Shown here: positions 11,610 to 22,161 of the stretch, in pieces | Position numbering within the stretch: the first letter of the stretch is position 1 | How the letters are laid out: each line of letters starts with the position of its first letter | Source: Mayamaea pseudoterrestris | Lineage: Eukaryota; Bacillariophyta; Bacillariophyceae; Sellaphorales; Sellaphoraceae | Assembly: GCA_027923505.1 (NCBI GenBank) | Contig: BROI01000023.1 | Location: forward strand, 461,120-525,119 | Reading direction: 5' to 3' | Length of the DNA stretch: 64,000 bases | The notes under the pieces: generated by a model | Seen by the model: the letters and a program-made list of their open reading frames with translations, nothing else | The model's database searches: none | What the model was told of the DNA's origin: nothing | Translations under genes and position numbers: made by a program

Positions 11610-12991
11610 TTGGGAACCCCGCCCACCTCTCTCACCGCCCAGCGTCCGCTTGGCGCTCCTCCGCCGCGACCAGAACCGCGTCCATTACCACGTCCTTGCC
11701 CGGAAGTGTTCGCGTTGTTCGCTTGGCGGTCGGCGTTCTTCTTGCCCTTATTCAACTTGGCGTTCTTGTTGTCGACGCGCAAAGCCTGCTGCGACAACAT
11801 GTCGAAAAGACAGTCATAATCTTCCGTCACGACGGCGTCTGGGTCACCATTTGCACTGATGATGCGTCGTCGTTCAAATTGCAGGTGCTGGTCGAACGTC
11901 GTGCACGTGGGGCCGAATTCTTCGTCGCCCTCCACTGCAGCTCGTAGCCAGTAGTACTTCTTCTTGTCATCCGTCACTCCAGGACGAAACTCTTCGAGAT
12001 TCTTCATGAGCTGTTCGATGTAGTTTAGGAACTTGTAGTGTCCTTTCGTCCAGGTCGAATCTAGGCGAATCGTCGCAAGCTTGGCTTGCAGTTCGTTCGC
12101 TTGGATGGTAGCTAACTCGCCGGAACCAAACTTGGTCGCGAGTTCGCGATAGACGCCTTGAGCGTCAGACTTGTCGCCGTACTTCATCAGGAGCGACTGG
12201 TGTCCAGGGACTTCGAGACAATTGCGAAACGCAGTGTACATGAAGACTTGCTGATTCTCGAATTCTAATCTCTCTTCTTCCGTGACTGGTACGTACTTGC
12301 TGTCGAGCACGTTAGAACAGCCATGGAGTTTGGCGATTGCCTTGGTAGACGCGCTCCAACTCAACCACGCGTGGGGATGTTGGAACGTTTTGTAGTCCTT
12401 GTAGTCTCGTTTCGTCTTGAGATTCGAGAAACGACCCTTGGCATCTTCTTCCTTTTCGGCCTTCTCGGCCTTCACATTCTCATTTTCGAGTTGCTTGGCA
12501 AGTAGCTCGGCTTGCTTCTTCTTGGACTCGAGTACGTAGTATCCTTCTTCACGCTTCCGCGCGATTTCTTGTTCCGCGAGAACCGCTTGGTATCGCTCGA
12601 GCTTGCCTAAGTCCAGCAACGCCCATTTCTTGGTGTTCGGGGGTCCGTCGTGCATGGTAAACCATTCGCATGCATCGAGGATGAGGTTCACGTAGACTGG
12701 TGCTAGTGTCGTTTCGTATCGTTCAGGTGCGGCGGCTGCTTGTTCCTCGGCCGGTTCTTCGGCCGGCTCGTCGCCCGGCTGCGCATCGTCGGGTTGCGCG
12801 CCTTCTTCTTGCTCAGCGCCAGCTGGGATGGCGGCTCTGTCGACCCAGTAGGGGGCTTCAAGTTGCTCCTTGGTCAATCTCAACATCTGGGTAGTGGTGG
12901 TTACATTCCAAAACAAGAACGCTTCTTGGATGTCTCGTCCGAAAACGTTCGTGCAGAGAAGCTGCAAAGCTTCCGCAGTAATTGAAACCAT
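11606..12991 (-). CDS. Gag-like protein of element C
   Basis: 461 codons from the ATG at 12991. It has an acidic Glu/Ala-rich stretch (about residues 60-100), a Lys/Glu coiled-coil-like segment (about 140-185), and a helical capsid-like core with a WLSWSASTKAIAKLHG stretch. The C-terminus is Gly/Arg-rich (GRGNGRGSGRGGG) in place of a CCHC knuckle and may bind RNA. The frame ends at 11606 just after this tract, and the continuation is in another frame from 11609, so a frameshift separates gag from the rest. Element F has the same domain order in one ORF. Activity is unlikely because pol is broken. Confidence 0.78.
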   Translation of the reverse strand: MVSITAEALQLLCTNVFGRDIQEAFLFWNVTTTTQMLRLTKEQLEAPYWVDRAAIPAGAEQEEGAQPDDAQPGDEPAEEPAEEQAAAAPERYETTLAPVYVNLILDACEWFTMHDGPPNTKKWALLDLGKLERYQAVLAEQEIARKREEGYYVLESKKKQAELLAKQLENENVKAEKAEKEEDAKGRFSNLKTKRDYKDYKTFQHPHAWLSWSASTKAIAKLHGCSNVLDSKYVPVTEEERLEFENQQVFMYTAFRNCLEVPGHQSLLMKYGDKSDAQGVYRELATKFGSGELATIQANELQAKLATIRLDSTWTKGHYKFLNYIEQLMKNLEEFRPGVTDDKKKYYWLRAAVEGDEEFGPTCTTFDQHLQFERRRIISANGDPDAVVTEDYDCLFDMLSQQALRVDNKNAKLNKGKKNADRQANNANTSGQGRGNGRGSGRGGGAPSGRWAVREVGGVPK

Positions 12992-13194
12992 GATAATGAA
13001 TACCTCGCTTCCGCAAGTCCTCTCTCACACAACAACCGCTCTCAATGCGGTCGAGCCTTATACGATCCTGTTCTACGCGCTCGTGCCAAGTATTCGGATT
13101 GACGACGCCGCAATGAATCTGCTCTTTCTCTCTCAATTTCTCGATTCTTTCACTCTCTCTCTTTCGCACAGCTCTCTCAGGTCAAGACAAGCTA

Positions 13195-13209
13195 GCAAGA
13201 CTGTTAATC
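13195..13209 (-). other. Putative primer-binding site of element C
   Basis: Directly after the 5' LTR end (GTGTCA) the minus strand reads GATTAACAGTCTTGC. It does not begin with TGG, so it would not pair with a tRNA 3' CCA end. Its complement contains CTGTTAA flanked by GA and TC, the form of a tRNA-Asn(GUU) anticodon arm, suggesting half-tRNA priming as known for Drosophila copia. Confidence 0.6.
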
Positions 13210-13538
13210 TGACACGATAATATCAGACGAACCTTTATTCCAGCGACTACAAAGGACTCGGAGCGATCAACCTCTTCGTCCAGCGTAAAGCAAGCAAACA
13301 AACTCAATTGCTAGAATAGTGCATGTTACTCGCTACTCTACTCGTGCGCTTCTTTCTCGTTCTCACTGGGTTCACGGTCGAGGTTCACGCCTCGATCGTC
13401 AGCGATTTCACTCATGTATGTGAGGATTCGGTCACAAGTGTGACTCAACCCTGCACAGGATTAAATGCATACAAAACACAGGTAGCTAACCGTCTTGTCA
13501 TAAGACGCAGGTCAACTCAACTCAATAATATTGTGTCA
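13210..13538 (-). repeat. 5' LTR of element C
   Basis: 329 bp, homologous to the LTRs at 5017 and 6943 with about four substitutions. The right end abuts a fragment of element B (13539-13717) with no visible target-site duplication. Confidence 0.92.
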
Positions 13539-13717
13539 GACTGTGCCCAGCACAAGTCCGCCTCCATCCGGTAGAAGAACTTCTGCAAGTAAGAATCTGT
13601 CATAGGCTTCCCAGTCAACATCATCCGCGGCAGGAGCTTGCTCTTCTTTGGTAGTCTCATCCTCGTAAGGCTGATACTCTGGTGGTTCATATTCGGGTAC
13701 TTCTGGATTGGCAATGA
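13539..13717 (-). pseudogene. 3' fragment of element B pol, cut off by elements A and C
   Basis: Minus-strand frame reading NPEVPEYEPPEYQPYEDE and onward, acidic and Pro/Glu-rich. It is the direct in-frame continuation of the B pol ORF at 20263-22131 once element A and one copy of its 5-bp target duplication are set aside. It is an integrase C-terminal linker. The RT and RNase H that should follow are absent, because the sequence stops at element C's LTR. Confidence 0.85.
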
Positions 13718-14029
13718 TTGCAGGATGCGAACGAAAACAGCGAAAATCGGGCAAGTCACACCGAATGTCCGATAGGGTGACACAGCGGCACTCACGGCTC
13801 ACCACAGCCTCACGATCGCGTGATGCGTGGCAGCGACGGCTTCGAAGCGATTCAACGAGTATATTGCTGAAACTAGCGCGATATAGAGTAGAAACAAGCA
13901 GACTTACTAAGCTTGAAGAGTTAAGAAAGCGATTTATACGTCTCTCGTATTGTAGCAACTGCAAGCTTGGATTGGCCATCCAAGGACAGCTACAAGCGAA
14001 AGGTGCAACGATTTGATTTACAAGTTACA
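13718..14029 (+). repeat. 5' LTR of element A
   Basis: 312 bp, starts TTGCAGG or TGCAGG and ends GTTACA. An inverted, slightly diverged copy of its 3' part is present in the scrambled element E at 47130-47321. Confidence 0.92.
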
Positions 14030-14047
14030 AGATTAACACTGTCTTGA
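14030..14047 (+). other. Putative primer-binding site of element A
   Basis: AGATTAACACTGTCTTGA follows the LTR directly. It shares GATTAACA and GTCTTG with the site of element C, with two extra bases between them. No TGG is present. Confidence 0.5.
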
Positions 14048-14179
14048 GACTCATTGCCTCGGCATAGAGACTTTATTGACGAAGAGTACTATTGATTTAC
14101 GAAGTAACGTGGACGCACGTTGGTTCTTGGCCCGGAAAGTTCCGCAGGTGATAGCAAGAACATTGTCACGACGACAACG

Positions 14180-15908
14180 ATGGCGGAAACTCGCGCGCAG
14201 AAAGACGCGGCGTTTGCGCATGTTACGAAAGAGACGTAGGCGTTTTCCAGGATCCTCAGTTCAAGGAGTTATTCGACGAACTCGGAGTAGAATCGCTTAC
14301 GCAATTGATCGAGATGGAGTACGACGATTTCGCGACGAAGTGGAACGTCACGACGACGACAACGACGACGACTGACGATGGCGACAATGTCACGCAGGAA
14401 ACGAGCGAACACTCGCTAACGAAGATGAAACAACGCACAATCACGAACGCGATCAAATGGTATTTGGCGCAAGAGTCGCCGGACATCAAGACATGGTCGC
14501 AACTGACCACCGAAACGCTGGCGACGTTCGTCACAGCACGAGCGAAGGAACGAGTCCAAGCGCGCAACATTGCGAGCGTGGGCAACGGAAGCGGAGCGAA
14601 ACCTCCAGCGAAGGAAAGCGAAACGGAATCCAAGAAGGATGAATCCAAGGACTCCACGCTAACGAACGAAGGCGACGAGTCGAAACCCGACTCGGCCGAC
14701 AAGGTGCCACCGACGAGCGTGGACGTGACACGAAGCAGTCACCGACATCCGATGGACCTCGGACGACGAAGACGACGAGAAGTATTCAGACCAATTTAGA
14801 AAGTCTATCAAGTTCTCGTGAAGGATTGTAAAGAAATGAAGCTGGATTCCTCGTGGAAACAGTGGATTTCCGAGTTGAAAGTCATCGCTACATTGCACGA
14901 CTTCCACGAAGTCTTTGACGACGATTATGACCCGAAGGAAAAGGGACCGAAGGAACAGAAGGCGTATGCAAAGAAGAATGTGTTTATATACAGAATCTTT
15001 CTCACGCACTGTCGAACTCCGTCTGCATCACTCGCAGTACAGCAGTTCAAGAAGACGATGGACGGACGCGAAGTCTACCAACGATTGCGAACGCGATACG
15101 AAGAAGGCGCTACTGCTCACATCGAGAAGGAACGCGCGCGAACGGAACTGCAGGGAATGCGGCTGACCGAGAAGTGGTCAAGGCCGACGATCGAATTTCT
15201 CGCACTGTTCTACAAGAAAGTCATCTGGCTGCTCGAAATGGACGCAGAAGCTCTGACAGGTTTACAACGATACGACATGCTACGTGACGCTTTCTTGAGC
15301 ACACTGGATTCAGCGCCTCGCTAGCAGGTTTTGACGGAATGATTGCCATCAAGAAACACATGGGGCAACACGATTCGGAAGACAATTTCGCGCAGTTGTA
15401 CGCGCACTTAGAAGAGTGCTGCATCAAGTATGACAAGAAACATCCATCGACGACGAAGACTAAGCGCACAATCAATCAAGCGCAGTCTAGTGGAACGAAA
15501 GGAGGCGGCGGCGGCAATGGCGGCGCGACTCCAAGCGGCTTATCGGCGGAACGATTTGCAGCGATCATGAAGAAACCTCACGCGAGCGTGAAGGATGAAG
15601 TCTGGTTGGAGATGAAGTTCGATCAGCGAAAGCAGTTGAAGGACAAGCGTGCGACGGCACCCAAGACACCCAACGGATGGCGACCGCGCAACCAACGAGG
15701 CACGGCTACGATGCAGACGCAAGTCAACGCGGCGCATCAAGAGCGTCACGCGACGGAATCTGTAGCGAACGATCACGCAAGCGTTCCTGGCACGATTAAT
15801 ATTCAGCCAGGCAATAGTGGAATGTCAGTCCAAACGGCTGCACGATCGGTTCTCGAAAACAATGCGCAGTACTACAACTCAGCAAGTGACAGGATCGTTG
15901 ACGACTGA
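14180..15908 (+). pseudogene. Gag region of element A, frameshifted
   Basis: An ATG at 14180 opens a short Ala/Lys-rich start, but the gag core continues in another frame from about 14235. That frame holds IEMEYDDFATKW, a Thr run, and an acidic KESETESKKDESKD tract; a TAG at 14797-14799 interrupts it. The same frame resumes with the capsid-like section (14818-15324). After a further frameshift comes a Gly-rich tract and the C-terminal gag (15339-15908). At least two frameshifts and one in-frame stop make it non-functional as written. Confidence 0.8.
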
Positions 15909-15949
15909 TAACACCGGACGAGGTACATTCAGCTTCAACATGCATCGTC

Positions 15950-16366
15950 GTGATGCGCGTCAATCGCGCCTACGAGCGGATCAACGAAGCGCTCATCGAC
16001 AGCGGCGCGAACGGAGGCTTATGCGGAGGAGACATGCTCGTCGTTTCGGAAACGAACGCCGAGGTGGATGTGACTGGTATTGACGATCATATTGTCCCAG
16101 CTCTCAAGATTGGCACTGCAGCTGGACTGGCAAAGACCCTTAGTGGCGAAACCATTCTGCTTTTGTGTCACCAGTATGCTTTAAAGCGAGACGGACCGAC
16201 GATTCATTGCCCGAATCAATTGCGCGCAATGGGACATCGTGTCGACGATATTCCGATCATGTTTGGCGGAACGCAACGAATTACGACGAACATTGGAGGC
16301 TACGCGGCCATTGGCGATTCGCGGCGGCCTGGTGTACTTGGACGTGACGAAACCCACGTTCGATGA
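15950..16366 (+). pseudogene. Protease-like domain of element A
   Basis: Begins near the motif ALIDSGANGGLCGGDM. The DSGA triad matches a retropepsin active site (D-S/T-G-A), and the following VTGIDDHIVPALKIGTAAG region matches elements C and F. A frame change near 16340 separates it from the WDPTVYDVEHAHDDF linker and from integrase. Confidence 0.72.
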
Positions 16367-16765
16367 TTTGGATAAGTATCCGACTGTCATCATGACGTCG
16401 GACGTGCCGTGGGACCCGACTGTTTACGATGTCGAGCACGCGCACGACGATTTTGACGAACGCGATCACGATTATGGATCTTTTGACGAACGATTCGACG
16501 ATGACGGTATCACGCACCGCAATCGTCACACGCCGACACGCACGGCGACGTGATGATCATCGGTCGTGCCAGCAGTTGTTTACGTTAATTAAGGAAGCGA
16601 AGCAGGGAAGACTATAATGCTCTTGGCCCATCTGGATGGGTACCGACTGAGCGAGTTCAACAGACTTTACGTCACACGGAAGCATGGTATCATCTCAGCG
16701 AACATCCGCGATTACCATTTCGACACCTCACGAAATCGAGATTTCCGGCCGCGAACGTTCAGCGG

Positions 16766-19700
16766 TTGCGCGAGCTATTCGCCACGGACACGATACACTC
16801 TGACACGCCAGCTTTGGATGATGGAATTCTAGGGCATGGGGGAGCTACTAAGATGCAGCTCTTTGTTGGACGAGAAAGTTTTTACACGCGCGGCTACCCG
16901 ATGAAGTCGGAAAGCGAAATGTCAAACGCGTTAGAGGATTTTATCCGCGAAGTGGGCGCTCCTAACGGACTGCTCAGCGACAATGCCAAGTCGGAGACTG
17001 GCAAGGCTGTGAGGGATCTCTGTCGGATGTACAATATTCCTCAAGTGACCACCGAACCGGGTCACCCAGAACAAAATCCATGCGAACGCCACACGTCGCA
17101 CATTAAGCCAATGATGGAGAACCTCCAACGAGATTCGGGTTCGCCAGGTCATTGCTGGGTTTTGCTGATTAAATTCGTAATCATGATTCTGAATGTCCTC
17201 GCGACAAAATCGCTGGGATGGCGCACTCCAACGGAAGTTGCGTTCGGAAATTTGCCGGATATTTCGCCTTTGTTACATTTCAAGTGGTGGGAACCGGTCA
17301 CGTTTGAGGCGCAGGGGAGTTTTCCCTCGGCGGTACGATCTGGCAACGGCCGATTCGTGGGCATCGCAGAGAATAGCGGTCCGCACATGACTTTTCTTGT
17401 TCTGACGGACGACACGCTTCAGGCGATTCCGCGCTCCAACGTGGTCTCGCGCAGCTACTTGTTACCACGAGAGTTGCCTTCCTTCCCTGAGTCTGGAGGG
17501 GAGATTTCTGAAGAAGCTACACGCGCAAGCGAACAAAATTTTGAAAATTTTGAAACTCCAGATCTCGCGACAGGACACTACCATAGCACGAATGCGACAG
17601 AAAGTAGTCACGACAACTACGAAGGAAACGACGACGAAACGATTCCGATGGCGAACCACGCCAACGTACCAGCGAAGTTCTTCAGAAGGGCTGAGCAAGA
17701 ATCAGGGAATAAATGCCCTCTGTTCTCTCCAAGCGAACTCATCGGACGCACGTTCGTAAGGGAACACGAAAACGGTCAGAAAATGCGAGCGACTGTATGC
17801 GAATATATCGAAGTACGCGATAACGAGCTACTCGAAACGACGAAAGGTTTCCTGATCCAGATGGGAGAGGAGCCAGCGAAAGACTTAATAAGTTACAACG
17901 AACTGTCGGATTTAATCGAACGACAGATGGACGAAGATATACGAAACGATCCGGCGACTCAGTGGGTATTCACGAAGGTAATCGGACACGAGCTTAATTT
18001 GAAACCGAACGATCCGACATATAAAGGAAGTTCAAGTAACGTTCTCGTCGAATGGACCGACGGAACGACGACGTGGGAGCCTCTCGCGATCATGAAAAAG
18101 GACGATCCGATAACGATCGCAGAGTATGGACTCAAGCACGGCTTACTCGACAAGCCAGGATGGAAGCAGCTGGAACATTACACTCGGAAGCGAAAGAAGT
18201 TTCGACAGATGGTGACAGCAGCGAAACGAAAATCGAAAGCAAACGGCGTACGCTACAAATTTGGCGTAAGACTGCCGCGCAATTATAAAGATGCGAAAGC
18301 TCTCGACGAGATCAACGGCAACACGCTGTGGACGGATGCGATTCGAACGGAATTAAATCAGATAAATGATTACGACACGTTCGCAGATCAAGGAGTCGGT
18401 AAGGTTATGCCGGCGCCATGGAAACGAATAAACGTGCACATGATATTCGATGTCAAGCACGATTTGCGACGGAAAGCACGACTCGTCGCAGGAGGACATA
18501 TGACAGAGCCGCCGAAGGATTCAGTTTACTCGGGCGTTGTGTCATTGCGAAGTCTACGAATGGTAGCAATGTTAGCGGAACTCAACGGTCTGGAACTGTG
18601 GGCAGCTGACGTCGGCAACGCATACTTGGAAGCGAAAACGAAAGAGAAGGTTTATATCGTGGCAGGTCCGGAGTTCGGGGAGCTTGAGGGTCACACGCTC
18701 ACGATCGTGAAGGCATTATACGGTCTTCGCACGTCAGGCGCACGCTGGCACGAGCACTTTGCAGACACGCTCCGCGACATTGGCTTCACGCCGTGTATCG
18801 CAGAACCGGACGTGTGGATGCGCGATAAGGGCACGCACTACGAATACGTTTGTGTGTATGTCGACGATTTAGCGATAGCAATGAAGAATCCGAAGGAACT
18901 AACGGATCTTTTAATTGAGAACTACAACTACAAGTTGAAGGGCGTCGGTCCATTGGCATATCATTTGGGCGCAGACGTTTGGCGGGACGACGACGGCGTA
19001 CTCTGCTTCGGAGCGAAGAAGTACGTCACAAGACTATTAGCGAACTACAAAGAAATGTTCGGCGAGGAACCGCGACCGCAGACAAGTCCACTACGCGACG
19101 GCGATCATCCGGAACTCGACGAAACGAAAGAACTTGACGACGACGGAATTGCGAAGTATCAATCGATCATTGGTGCGTTGCAATGGGCAGTAAGTTTATG
19201 TCGATTCGACATTCACTGTGCTGTCATGACTATGGGGAGATTCCGAGCTGCGCCACGAGCGGGGCACTTGGAACGGTTGAAGCATATCTGCGGATACTTA
19301 CGACGATACCCGGATGGAGCGATTCGATTCAACGTTTCGATTCCAACGGACGAGCGATACGCGACAGTTGACAAGATGGATTGGGATTACAGTGTGTACG
19401 GCAAGATCTGCGAAGAGCTTCCGTGGAACATGCCCACGCCGCGCGGCAAGGCGGTGCGAATGTCAACGTTCGAAGATGCGAACCTGTACCACGATTACAC
19501 GACGGGACGGGCAGCGATGGGCATGCTACACATGTTGAATGGGACAGTCGTCGATTGGTTTTCGAAACGCCAAGCGACGGTCGAGACGGCAACGTACGGC
19601 TCGGAGTTTGTAGCAGCGAGAGTGAGCACGGAGCAGATCATGGATCTCCGCTTCACGCTACGCATGTTGGGAGTTCCGCTCGACGGACCTTCATGGATGT

Positions 19701-19933
19701 TTGGAGACAACAAGTCGGTAACGCAAAGCAGCAACTTACCGCACTCTAGTCTGACGAAGCGACACAATGCACTGGCATTTCACCGTGTACGCGAAGCGAT
19801 TGCGGCGGGAATTATTAATTTCAACCACATCATGGGAACGACAAACCCGGCGGATGTACTTACCAAGTTTCTTCCACGGGCTACGGCAAGCAAGCACTTA
19901 AAGAACCTGCTCTTCAAGGAATCTAACTATTAG
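16766..19933 (+). CDS. Integrase-chromodomain-RT-RNase H polyprotein of element A
   Basis: 1055 codons open to the TAG at 19931-19933. No ATG opens the frame (the first codon is TTG), so it is the 3' part of a larger polyprotein. Integrase: Asp in LFATDTIHSD (about residue 8), Asp in LLSDNAKSE (about 73) and Glu in NPCERH (about 111). Then a long acidic linker and a chromodomain-like stretch, NVLVEWTDGTTTWEPL (about 427-442). RT has ALYGLRTSGARWHEHF and the YVDD catalytic motif (about 700). RNase H has FEDANLYHDYTTG, ETATYGSEF and FGDNKSV, and ends in a PADVLTKFLP tail. All key catalytic residues of this part are present, in contrast to the broken gag. Confidence 0.9.
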   Translation: MRELFATDTIHSDTPALDDGILGHGGATKMQLFVGRESFYTRGYPMKSESEMSNALEDFIREVGAPNGLLSDNAKSETGKAVRDLCRMYNIPQVTTEPGHPEQNPCERHTSHIKPMMENLQRDSGSPGHCWVLLIKFVIMILNVLATKSLGWRTPTEVAFGNLPDISPLLHFKWWEPVTFEAQGSFPSAVRSGNGRFVGIAENSGPHMTFLVLTDDTLQAIPRSNVVSRSYLLPRELPSFPESGGEISEEATRASEQNFENFETPDLATGHYHSTNATESSHDNYEGNDDETIPMANHANVPAKFFRRAEQESGNKCPLFSPSELIGRTFVREHENGQKMRATVCEYIEVRDNELLETTKGFLIQMGEEPAKDLISYNELSDLIERQMDEDIRNDPATQWVFTKVIGHELNLKPNDPTYKGSSSNVLVEWTDGTTTWEPLAIMKKDDPITIAEYGLKHGLLDKPGWKQLEHYTRKRKKFRQMVTAAKRKSKANGVRYKFGVRLPRNYKDAKALDEINGNTLWTDAIRTELNQINDYDTFADQGVGKVMPAPWKRINVHMIFDVKHDLRRKARLVAGGHMTEPPKDSVYSGVVSLRSLRMVAMLAELNGLELWAADVGNAYLEAKTKEKVYIVAGPEFGELEGHTLTIVKALYGLRTSGARWHEHFADTLRDIGFTPCIAEPDVWMRDKGTHYEYVCVYVDDLAIAMKNPKELTDLLIENYNYKLKGVGPLAYHLGADVWRDDDGVLCFGAKKYVTRLLANYKEMFGEEPRPQTSPLRDGDHPELDETKELDDDGIAKYQSIIGALQWAVSLCRFDIHCAVMTMGRFRAAPRAGHLERLKHICGYLRRYPDGAIRFNVSIPTDERYATVDKMDWDYSVYGKICEELPWNMPTPRGKAVRMSTFEDANLYHDYTTGRAAMGMLHMLNGTVVDWFSKRQATVETATYGSEFVAARVSTEQIMDLRFTLRMLGVPLDGPSWMFGDNKSVTQSSNLPHSSLTKRHNALAFHRVREAIAAGIINFNHIMGTTNPADVLTKFLPRATASKHLKNLLFKESNY

Positions 19934-19942
19934 GTATGACTT

Positions 19943-19950
19943 GAGGGGAG
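19943..19950 (+). other. Polypurine tract of element A
   Basis: GAGGGGAG lies 10 bases after the pol stop and directly before the 3' LTR. The same octamer precedes the LTR of element E. Confidence 0.8.
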
Positions 19951-20262
19951 TTGCAGGATGCGAACGAAAACAGCGAAAATCGGGCAAGTCACACCGAATG
20001 TCCGATAGGGTGACACAGCGGCACTCACGGCTCACCACAGCCTCACGATCGCGTGATGCGTGGCAGCGACGGCTTCGAAGCGATTCAACGAGTATATTGC
20101 TGAAACTAGCGCGATATAGAGTAGAAACAAGCAGACTTACTAAGCTTGAAGAGTTAAGAAAGCGATTTATACGTCTCTCGTATTGTAGCAACTGCAAGCT
20201 TGGATTGGCCATCCAAGGACAGCTACAAGCGAAAGGTGCAACGATTTGATTTACAAGTTACA
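19951..20262 (+). repeat. 3' LTR of element A
   Basis: 312 bp; no difference from the 5' LTR was seen on reading. It is followed by the AATGA target duplication. Confidence 0.92.
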
Positions 20263-22161
20263 AATGATTACAGGATCTTGGTTGTAGCCAATGCCATACC
20301 GATCTTGTATCACTCTGTTGAAAGCTTCTTTCTTGGCATTGAGAGCGTCGTCCCTTAGATCCTCATCCGACATTGGGAAGACTGATGACCGGTGAACCAC
20401 TGCCCCTGTGTCAGTCAGTATCTTTGAAGTCATAGCTTGTCCAACGTCAGCAGAAGGCCCCAGATAGCGTCCAAGAAGATAGTTATCTTCGTCCAGCTTT
20501 GGCGGGTTCCAATACCACACCCAGTCATACCAAGCAAACTCAGCAAATTCGATATCAGCCGTAGTCCCTAGCAAGTATGACCTTGGAGTGTGTTCCATCG
20601 AGAACGTACCGTCGCCATATATGACGTTCGCAGCCTGCAACTCGTAGCAATCATCCCAAAACCGTGTTGGAGCATTAGACTTGCGCATTGCGCGCTTGTA
20701 CATGTGTTTCAGGACATGATTGGTAGATTCACAGCGTTGATGATTTGGAGTCCATGGCTCAGTGGAATGGATATGAGAGCCTGCAGCTCTTGCCTTCTTG
20801 AGAAAGTCGCCTGCGACAAGCTCAGGTGCATTGTCCGGCGTCAAGATCTTGGGTCCTCCAACATCACGAAATAATAGCTCCAGAGTCTCTGGTGCTTGCT
20901 TTCTTGCCTTCATTGGATACACAGACGTGAAACTTGCATCTGTGCAGTATACTTGGAGATATTGGTTGCCTCTGCGCGACTTGCAAGGTCCTTGCATAGT
21001 GTCAGTGAACATGAACGTGTTCAGATTGCGAAAGCGCAGGGCTTCAGCTCTGGACCACATTCTTCGCATCAGCCGCTCCCCGGCAAAGTGTCGCACTCCA
21101 AGCTGAGTGACAACCTGGAGAGTCTTTCTTGCCGTCTCCAATCCAATGTTCCATCGGCGCTGCAACTGTTCGGCAGTCACAGCTCCCTTTCGTTTCCGCG
21201 TTCGGACAGCACTTTGAATTCTGATCATATCAGCATGCGAGAAGCACTTGTCTTCCTTGATCGTTGACAAGACATCTTTTGGTGATTGCCAAATTGACAC
21301 TCCCACTTTGGAGATGCTCCGATCAAACATGTCAAAGTCAATGCCAGGATAAGTTTCCTCCATGAGGGCTTCTTCCCTTCTTGTAAAGCTGTCGTCCTGT
21401 GGATTGTATTGTGGGCTTGAGTAGGTCATATCGATCCACTCATAGGTATCTTTGTCCTCCTCTGTAGGCTTTCTCGCATGAAATAAGGAAATGACTCCAT
21501 CACAGAGTAGCGGAATGTGCAAGCCAGCTTCTGGTGCAAGAATGCTGTGCACCTTCTTTCCTTTTGCCTTAGAGAGGAATCGCGGACAGTCGTGTACCTC
21601 CAAGTCATTCAAACGCATTTGATTTGGATTGAGCAGATGACAATTGAGATTGTCAAACAGCAAGACTTGGTTGAACCGAAGCATATAAGTCTTCAGCTCC
21701 AATGGATGGTCGTATGCCACAAGCACATCAGCAACTTGGACATTCTCGACGCAACCCATTCCTTCCATGAAGGGCGTAACAGATACTGTCTGATCTTGCG
21801 TAGCAACCACACTGCAGTATCTACTTGAGAAGCAGCAAGTGTCCGCGTGCGAGTCGAGCTCGGCGCGTGTTACTTCCGGATGAACCACATCCAATGCAGA
21901 CTCTGCTCTTGCTACCGATCGCCTTGATGAGGTAATCGCATGAATGAAACGGCTCGTGGGTTTGAAAGTGCAAGTCTTTTGAGGCGCGTCTTTGGCGAGA
22001 AGATCTGGGAGAGACTCGAGATTATATATCGGATAAGTCTCGTCGCGGTCTTCTTCCATTTCATCTCTTGCATCGCAGCTGTCCCCTGGCATGTCCCCTG
22101 ACATTGTCGAGCCTAGGATCGCGTCCTCCAACCTGGTCCCCTCACATTCAAACTCCGCGAG
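20263..22161 (-). pseudogene. Protease-integrase part of element B pol, interrupted by element A
   Basis: Minus-strand frame continuous with gag across one TGA at 22164-22162. No ATG stands near the pol start, so pol is likely made by readthrough. The protease motif is ELDSHADTC (DSHA at about 80-90 residues into pol), the variant seen in one diatom copia lineage. Integrase: Asp in MFTDTMQGP, Asp in LTPDNAPEL and Glu in NHQRCESTNH. The frame runs into element A's target repeat at 20263 and resumes at 13717. RT and RNase H are missing from the window, so this copy is dead. Confidence 0.88.

Larger units (their letters stand above)
5017..13538 (-). mobile_element. Ty1/copia element C, decayed, with three LTRs and a tandem partial duplication
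   Basis: Read on the minus strand: 5' LTR (13210-13538), PBS, gag, protease-like domain, integrase with chromodomain-like tail, RT, RNase H, PPT and LTR (6943-7271), then a second copy of the RT/RNase H segment and a third LTR (5017-5345). The order PR-INT-RT-RH is that of Ty1/copia. Pol is broken by several frameshifts. Left flank (satellite, CTCAGG) and right flank (element B, GACTGT) do not form a target-site duplication, so at least one end has been rearranged. The family resembles diatom CoDi-type elements with the D-x-G-A-N-G motif. Confidence 0.9.
13713..20267 (+). mobile_element. Ty1/copia element A, complete, nested in element B
   Basis: Plus-strand element with two 312-bp LTRs (13718-14029 and 19951-20262) that appear identical on reading. 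It is flanked by AATGA at 13713-13717 and 20263-20267 (boundary ambiguous by one base; AATGAT also fits). Removing it and one copy of the repeat restores the element B reading frame, which confirms the insertion. Near-identical LTRs imply recent insertion, yet gag and the protease region are broken, so it may have been copied from an already defective template with help in trans. Confidence 0.93.
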
